Shown here piece after piece: positions 61,302 through 64,000 of a stretch of 64,000 nt of DNA. The stretch lies in assembly GCF_014596465.1 (NCBI RefSeq), contig NZ_MECK01000068.1, positions 1 through 64,000 of the forward strand. The letters are read 5' to 3'. Positions within the stretch are counted from its first letter, which is position 1. Each line of letters begins with the position of its first letter. The DNA is from Streptomyces sp. CBMA123. Its GTDB lineage: Bacteria > Actinomycetota > Actinomycetes > Streptomycetales > Streptomycetaceae. The notes beneath the pieces were generated by a model that searched no databases, was not told the DNA's origin, and worked only from the letters and a program-made list of their open reading frames with translations. Position numbers and translations under genes: made by a program.

Positions 61302-62486
61302 GTGACCACCACCATCACCGAGACCTACGGCGTCGACCCCACTCCGACACCGCTCGCTCTGCTGCTGCTCGGCCGGGAGGCCGACCCGAACAGCGAGCGC
61401 GGCGTCGAGTGCCCCGGTGACCTCCCGCCGGCCTCCGACCCGGACCTCGTCGAGCGCGCCCGGGCGGCCAAGGCCGCACTCGGCGACCGCGTCTTCATCC
61501 TCGGCCACCACTACCAGCGCGACGAGGTCATCGAGTTCGCCGACGTCACCGGCGACTCCTTCAAGCTCGCCCGCGACGCCGCGGCCCGCCCCGAGGCCGA
61601 GTACATCGTCTTCTGCGGCGTGCACTTCATGGCCGAGTCCGCGGACATCCTCACCGGGGACCGGCAGCAGGTCGTGCTGCCGGACCTCGCGGCCGGCTGC
61701 TCGATGGCCGACATGGCCACCGCCGAGCAGGTCACCGAGTGCTGGGACGTGCTGACCGACGCCGGCATAGCCGACGTCACCGTCCCGGTCTCGTACATGA
61801 ACTCCTCCGCCGACATCAAGGCCTTCACCGGCAAGCACGGCGGCACCATCTGCACCTCCTCCAACGCCCAGCGCGCCCTGGAGTGGGCCTTCGAGCAGGG
61901 CCAGAAGGTGCTCTTCCTGCCCGACCAGCACCTCGGCCGCAACACCGCGGTGCGGGACATGGGCCTCTCGCTGGACGACTGCGTCCTGTACAACCCGCAC
62001 AAGCCGAACGGCGGCCTGACCGCCGAGCAGCTGCGGGACGCCAAGATGATCCTCTGGCGCGGCCACTGCTCGGTGCACGGCCGGTTCAGCCTCGACTCGG
62101 TGAACGACGTCCGCGAGCGGATCCCCGGCGTGACCGTCCTGGTGCACCCCGAGTGCAAGCACGAGGTCGTCAGCGCCGCCGACATGGTGGGCTCGACCGA
62201 GTACATCATCAAGGCCCTGGACGCCGCCGAGCCCGGCTCCAAGTGGGCCATCGGCACCGAGCTGAACCTGGTCCGCCGCCTGGCCAAGGCGCACCCGGAC
62301 AAGGAGATCGTCTTCCTGGACCGCGCGGTCTGCTTCTGCTCGACCATGAACCGGATCGACCTGCCGCACCTGGTCTGGGCGCTGGAGTCGCTGGTCGAGG
62401 GCCGGGTGCCGAACGTGATCAGCGTCGACCCGGAGACCGAGAAGTACGCCAAGGCCGCGCTCGACCGGATGCTGGCCCTGCCGTAA
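61302..62486 (+). CDS. nadA: Quinolinate synthase NadA
   Basis: The 394-residue [4Fe-4S] enzyme makes quinolinate from iminoaspartate and DHAP for NAD synthesis. Cluster cysteines occur in FCGVHFMAESADIL, GTICTSSNAQ and AVCFCSTMNRI, and HHYQRDEV is the family His pair. GTG 61302 has AGAAGGG nine bases upstream. nadB and nadC are not in the window, so nadA is split from its usual partners here. A strong terminator follows. Confidence 0.96.
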   Translation: MTTTITETYGVDPTPTPLALLLLGREADPNSERGVECPGDLPPASDPDLVERARAAKAALGDRVFILGHHYQRDEVIEFADVTGDSFKLARDAAARPEAEYIVFCGVHFMAESADILTGDRQQVVLPDLAAGCSMADMATAEQVTECWDVLTDAGIADVTVPVSYMNSSADIKAFTGKHGGTICTSSNAQRALEWAFEQGQKVLFLPDQHLGRNTAVRDMGLSLDDCVLYNPHKPNGGLTAEQLRDAKMILWRGHCSVHGRFSLDSVNDVRERIPGVTVLVHPECKHEVVSAADMVGSTEYIIKALDAAEPGSKWAIGTELNLVRRLAKAHPDKEIVFLDRAVCFCSTMNRIDLPHLVWALESLVEGRVPNVISVDPETEKYAKAALDRMLALP

Positions 62487-62508
62487 CCCGGGGCCGACGA
62501 CGGCGATG

Positions 62509-62542
62509 GGCGGGCCCCCTCCCACCGGAGGGGGCCCGCCCT
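62509..62542. terminator. Strong bidirectional terminator after nadA
   Basis: 15-bp perfect stem (62509-62523 with 62528-62542), 4-nt loop, followed by TTTCG. It separates nadA from the convergent pspAA. Confidence 0.9.
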
Positions 62543-62565
62543 TTCGTCTGGCAGCGGCCGCGCGG

Positions 62566-62865
62566 CTACTCGTACTCGGGGAACCCCGGGATGACGCCCT
62601 CGCCCTCGGACAGCAGCAGGGCCCGGACCTCGTCGAGGGTCGCCTCGGCACTCGGCAGGATCAGCTCGGACGGCTCCAGGGAGTCGTCCGGCAACCGGCT
62701 GCCGTACTGCTTCACGGCGTCCAGCAGCTTGCCGTAGGCCTGGCGAAAGGTGCCCTCGTCGCCCGACTCCACCGCGGTGAGCAACTCGTCGTCGAGCTGG
62801 TTGAGCAGGTTCAGGTGGTCCTCGCCCACCTCGTACTGCCCCTCACCCATGACCCTCATGATCAT
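62566..62865 (-). CDS. pspAA: PspA-associated protein PspAA
   Basis: The 99-residue protein starts MIMRVMGEGQYEVGEDHLNL, the diagnostic PspAA N-terminus, and continues with an acidic helical body. It accompanies PspA in actinobacteria, where it is thought to modulate it. ATG 62865 has AGGAG nine bases upstream. It follows pspA by 34 bp on the same strand, consistent with one operon. Confidence 0.9.
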   Translation of the reverse strand: MIMRVMGEGQYEVGEDHLNLLNQLDDELLTAVESGDEGTFRQAYGKLLDAVKQYGSRLPDDSLEPSELILPSAEATLDEVRALLLSEGEGVIPGFPEYE

Positions 62866-62899
62866 GCTGCGCTTCTCCTGGTTCGTGGGTGCGTTCAGC

Positions 62900-63709
62900 T
62901 CACTTGTTGTAGTTGATGCGCGGGGTGTCCTGCGGGTGCGACTCCTGCGGCTGCTGAGCCGGCTTGCCCTGCTCGATCGCGGCCGGACCGGCGGCGGGGC
63001 CACCGGACAGCTCGGCCTTCATCCGGGCCAGCTCCAGCTCGACGTCGGAACCGCCGGCCACCCGCTCCAGCTCGGCCTCGATGTCGTCCTTGCGGCCGAG
63101 ACCGCTGGCGTCGTCGAGCGCGCCGGAGGCCAGCAACTCGTCGATCGCACCGGCCCGGGCCTGCATCTGCGCGGTCTTGTCCTCGGCACGCTGGATCGCC
63201 AGGCCGACGTCGCCCATCTCCTCCGAGATGCCGGAGAAGGACTCGGCGATACGGGTCTGCGCCTGCGCCGCGGTGTAGGTGGCCTTGATGGTCTCCTTCT
63301 TGGTACGGAAGGCGTCCACCTTGGCCTGGAGGCGCTGGGAGGCGAGCGTGAGCTTCTCCTCCTCGGCCTGCAGGGCCTGGTACTGCGTCTCCAGATCGGT
63401 GATCTGGGACTGCATGTTGGCCTTGCGGGTCAGCGCCTCGCGCGCGAGGTCCTCACGGCCGAGGGACAGCGCCTTGCGGCCCTGGTCCTCGTACTTCGCG
63501 GACTGCTGCTGGAGCTGGGTCAGCTGGAGTTCCAGGCGCTTGCGCGAGGTCGCGACGTCCGCGACGCCACGCCGTACCTTCTGCAGCAGTTCGAGCTGCT
63601 TCTGGTAGGAGTAGTCGAGCGTCTCACGGGGATCTTCCGCCCGGTCCAAGGCTTTGTTCGCCTTGGAGCGGAAGATCAGCCCCATACGCTTCATGATTCC
63701 GTCGCTCAT
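62900..63709 (-). CDS. pspA: Phage shock protein A (PspA/IM30 family)
   Basis: The 269-residue PspA/Vipp1-family membrane-remodelling coiled coil is helical over about residues 25-220 (EDPRETLDYSYQKQLELLQKV then long heptad segments). The amphipathic N-terminal MKRMGLIFRSKANKALDRA is the membrane-binding helix. It stabilises the membrane under envelope stress. ATG 63709 is listed; ATG 63694 is plausible as start. PspA precedes pspAA. Confidence 0.95.
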   Translation of the reverse strand: MSDGIMKRMGLIFRSKANKALDRAEDPRETLDYSYQKQLELLQKVRRGVADVATSRKRLELQLTQLQQQSAKYEDQGRKALSLGREDLAREALTRKANMQSQITDLETQYQALQAEEEKLTLASQRLQAKVDAFRTKKETIKATYTAAQAQTRIAESFSGISEEMGDVGLAIQRAEDKTAQMQARAGAIDELLASGALDDASGLGRKDDIEAELERVAGGSDVELELARMKAELSGGPAAGPAAIEQGKPAQQPQESHPQDTPRINYNK

Positions 63710-64000
63710 GGGCCTCGGGTGCCCCCTTCTCCGGCCTGCGGTCTTAAATCTCGTTACCAGACACGACGAGTGTATGTGCAGCGAGCCATTCGCCGCAGTG
63801 CACCTGCCTGCAACAAGACTGCTACAGCGACCAGGGGCAGATCCTCATCCCCCGGGTGGATCCGCCTCTCATCCTCTCCATACTCCATCCGACTGATCCC
63901 CTACGGGAAGGGGCCGGGCACCCCGGGTCGGATCGCGGCCGGACGGATCGATATGCGTTTGGGTCCGAGGGGACCCTTGGTCGCGGCGTCGCACCCCGTA
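63710..64000. other. Upstream region of pspA, no gene recognised
   Basis: About 290 bp to the window edge. Contains a short hairpin-like GGGTCC/GGACCC near 63960. I recognise no promoter consensus or coding frame that resembles a known protein. Confidence 0.5.

Overview
The window is high-GC DNA (about 72-75% by eye) with strongly G/C-ending codons, many GTG and TTG starts, actinobacterial-type riboswitches and almost no mobile DNA. Gene order matches the conserved core of a Streptomyces chromosome (the S. coelicolor SCO2100-SCO2168 neighbourhood, recalled and not searched). A close relative such as Kitasatospora is equally possible. Much of the block also mirrors Mycobacterium tuberculosis Rv2172c-Rv2204c: metF, prenyl synthase, Rv2175c-like regulator, PASTA kinase, class II DAHP synthase, acyltransferase, ArsA-like protein, SRPBCC protein, FadD15, PimB', GT87, NlpC/P60, trpD, ctaE-qcrCAB, ctaC, adenosine/sugar kinase and ErpA.

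Layout. 1-4.9 kb: end of an FAD oxidoreductase, a Q/H-rich membrane protein, metF, a polyprenyl diphosphate synthase, and thiE coupled to an Rv2175c-type regulator. 4.9-10.4 kb: a ferredoxin reductase-like flavoprotein, a TPP riboswitch driving thiO-thiS-thiG, and a PASTA serine/threonine kinase. 10.4-15.8 kb: a sulfite-oxidase-like protein, bacterioferritin facing bacterioferritin-associated ferredoxin (iron-box-like promoter), class II DAHP synthase, and a trp attenuator (Trp-Trp-Trp leader peptide plus terminator) before a fused anthranilate synthase. 15.8-26.9 kb: MacRS-like two-component system with acyltransferase, hydrolase, glucokinase, ArsA-like and SRPBCC proteins, and acyl-CoA synthetase. 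27-36.5 kb: PimB-like GT4 and GT87 glycosyltransferases, a secreted HExxH protein, three tandem NlpC/P60 cell-wall hydrolases (one under a c-di-AMP riboswitch), and a coiled-coil NYN protein. 36.6-41.6 kb: zinc-ribbon protein, rhomboid protease, stand-alone RAM domain, a class V aminotransferase under a SAM-IV riboswitch, trpD and a pseudo-receiver.

42-51.4 kb holds the aerobic respiratory chain: ctaE-qcrC-qcrA-qcrB on the plus strand and ctaC-ctaD-ctaF on the minus strand, split by a GntR regulator and a lipoprotein L,D-transpeptidase. 51.5-64 kb holds a cysteine desulfurase-TusA fusion whose linker is eight tandem 126-bp repeats, a PfkB sugar/adenosine kinase, a lipoprotein, erpA, a GNAT protein, a PLP decarboxylase with an Lrp regulator, a quinone-oxidoreductase-like protein, nadA, and the pspA-pspAA envelope-stress pair.

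Functionally the block joins cofactor supply (thiamine, folate, NAD, Fe-S, iron storage), chorismate/tryptophan entry, envelope building and remodelling, and the bc1-aa3 supercomplex. Several genes carry RNA-level control: TPP, SAM-IV and c-di-AMP riboswitches, a trp attenuator, and strong leader hairpins. No complete new defence or mobile system was found. The most unusual features are the repeat-expanded desulfurase-TusA linker, the RBS-sequestering hairpin behind the SAM-IV element, and a UUCG hairpin abutting metF.
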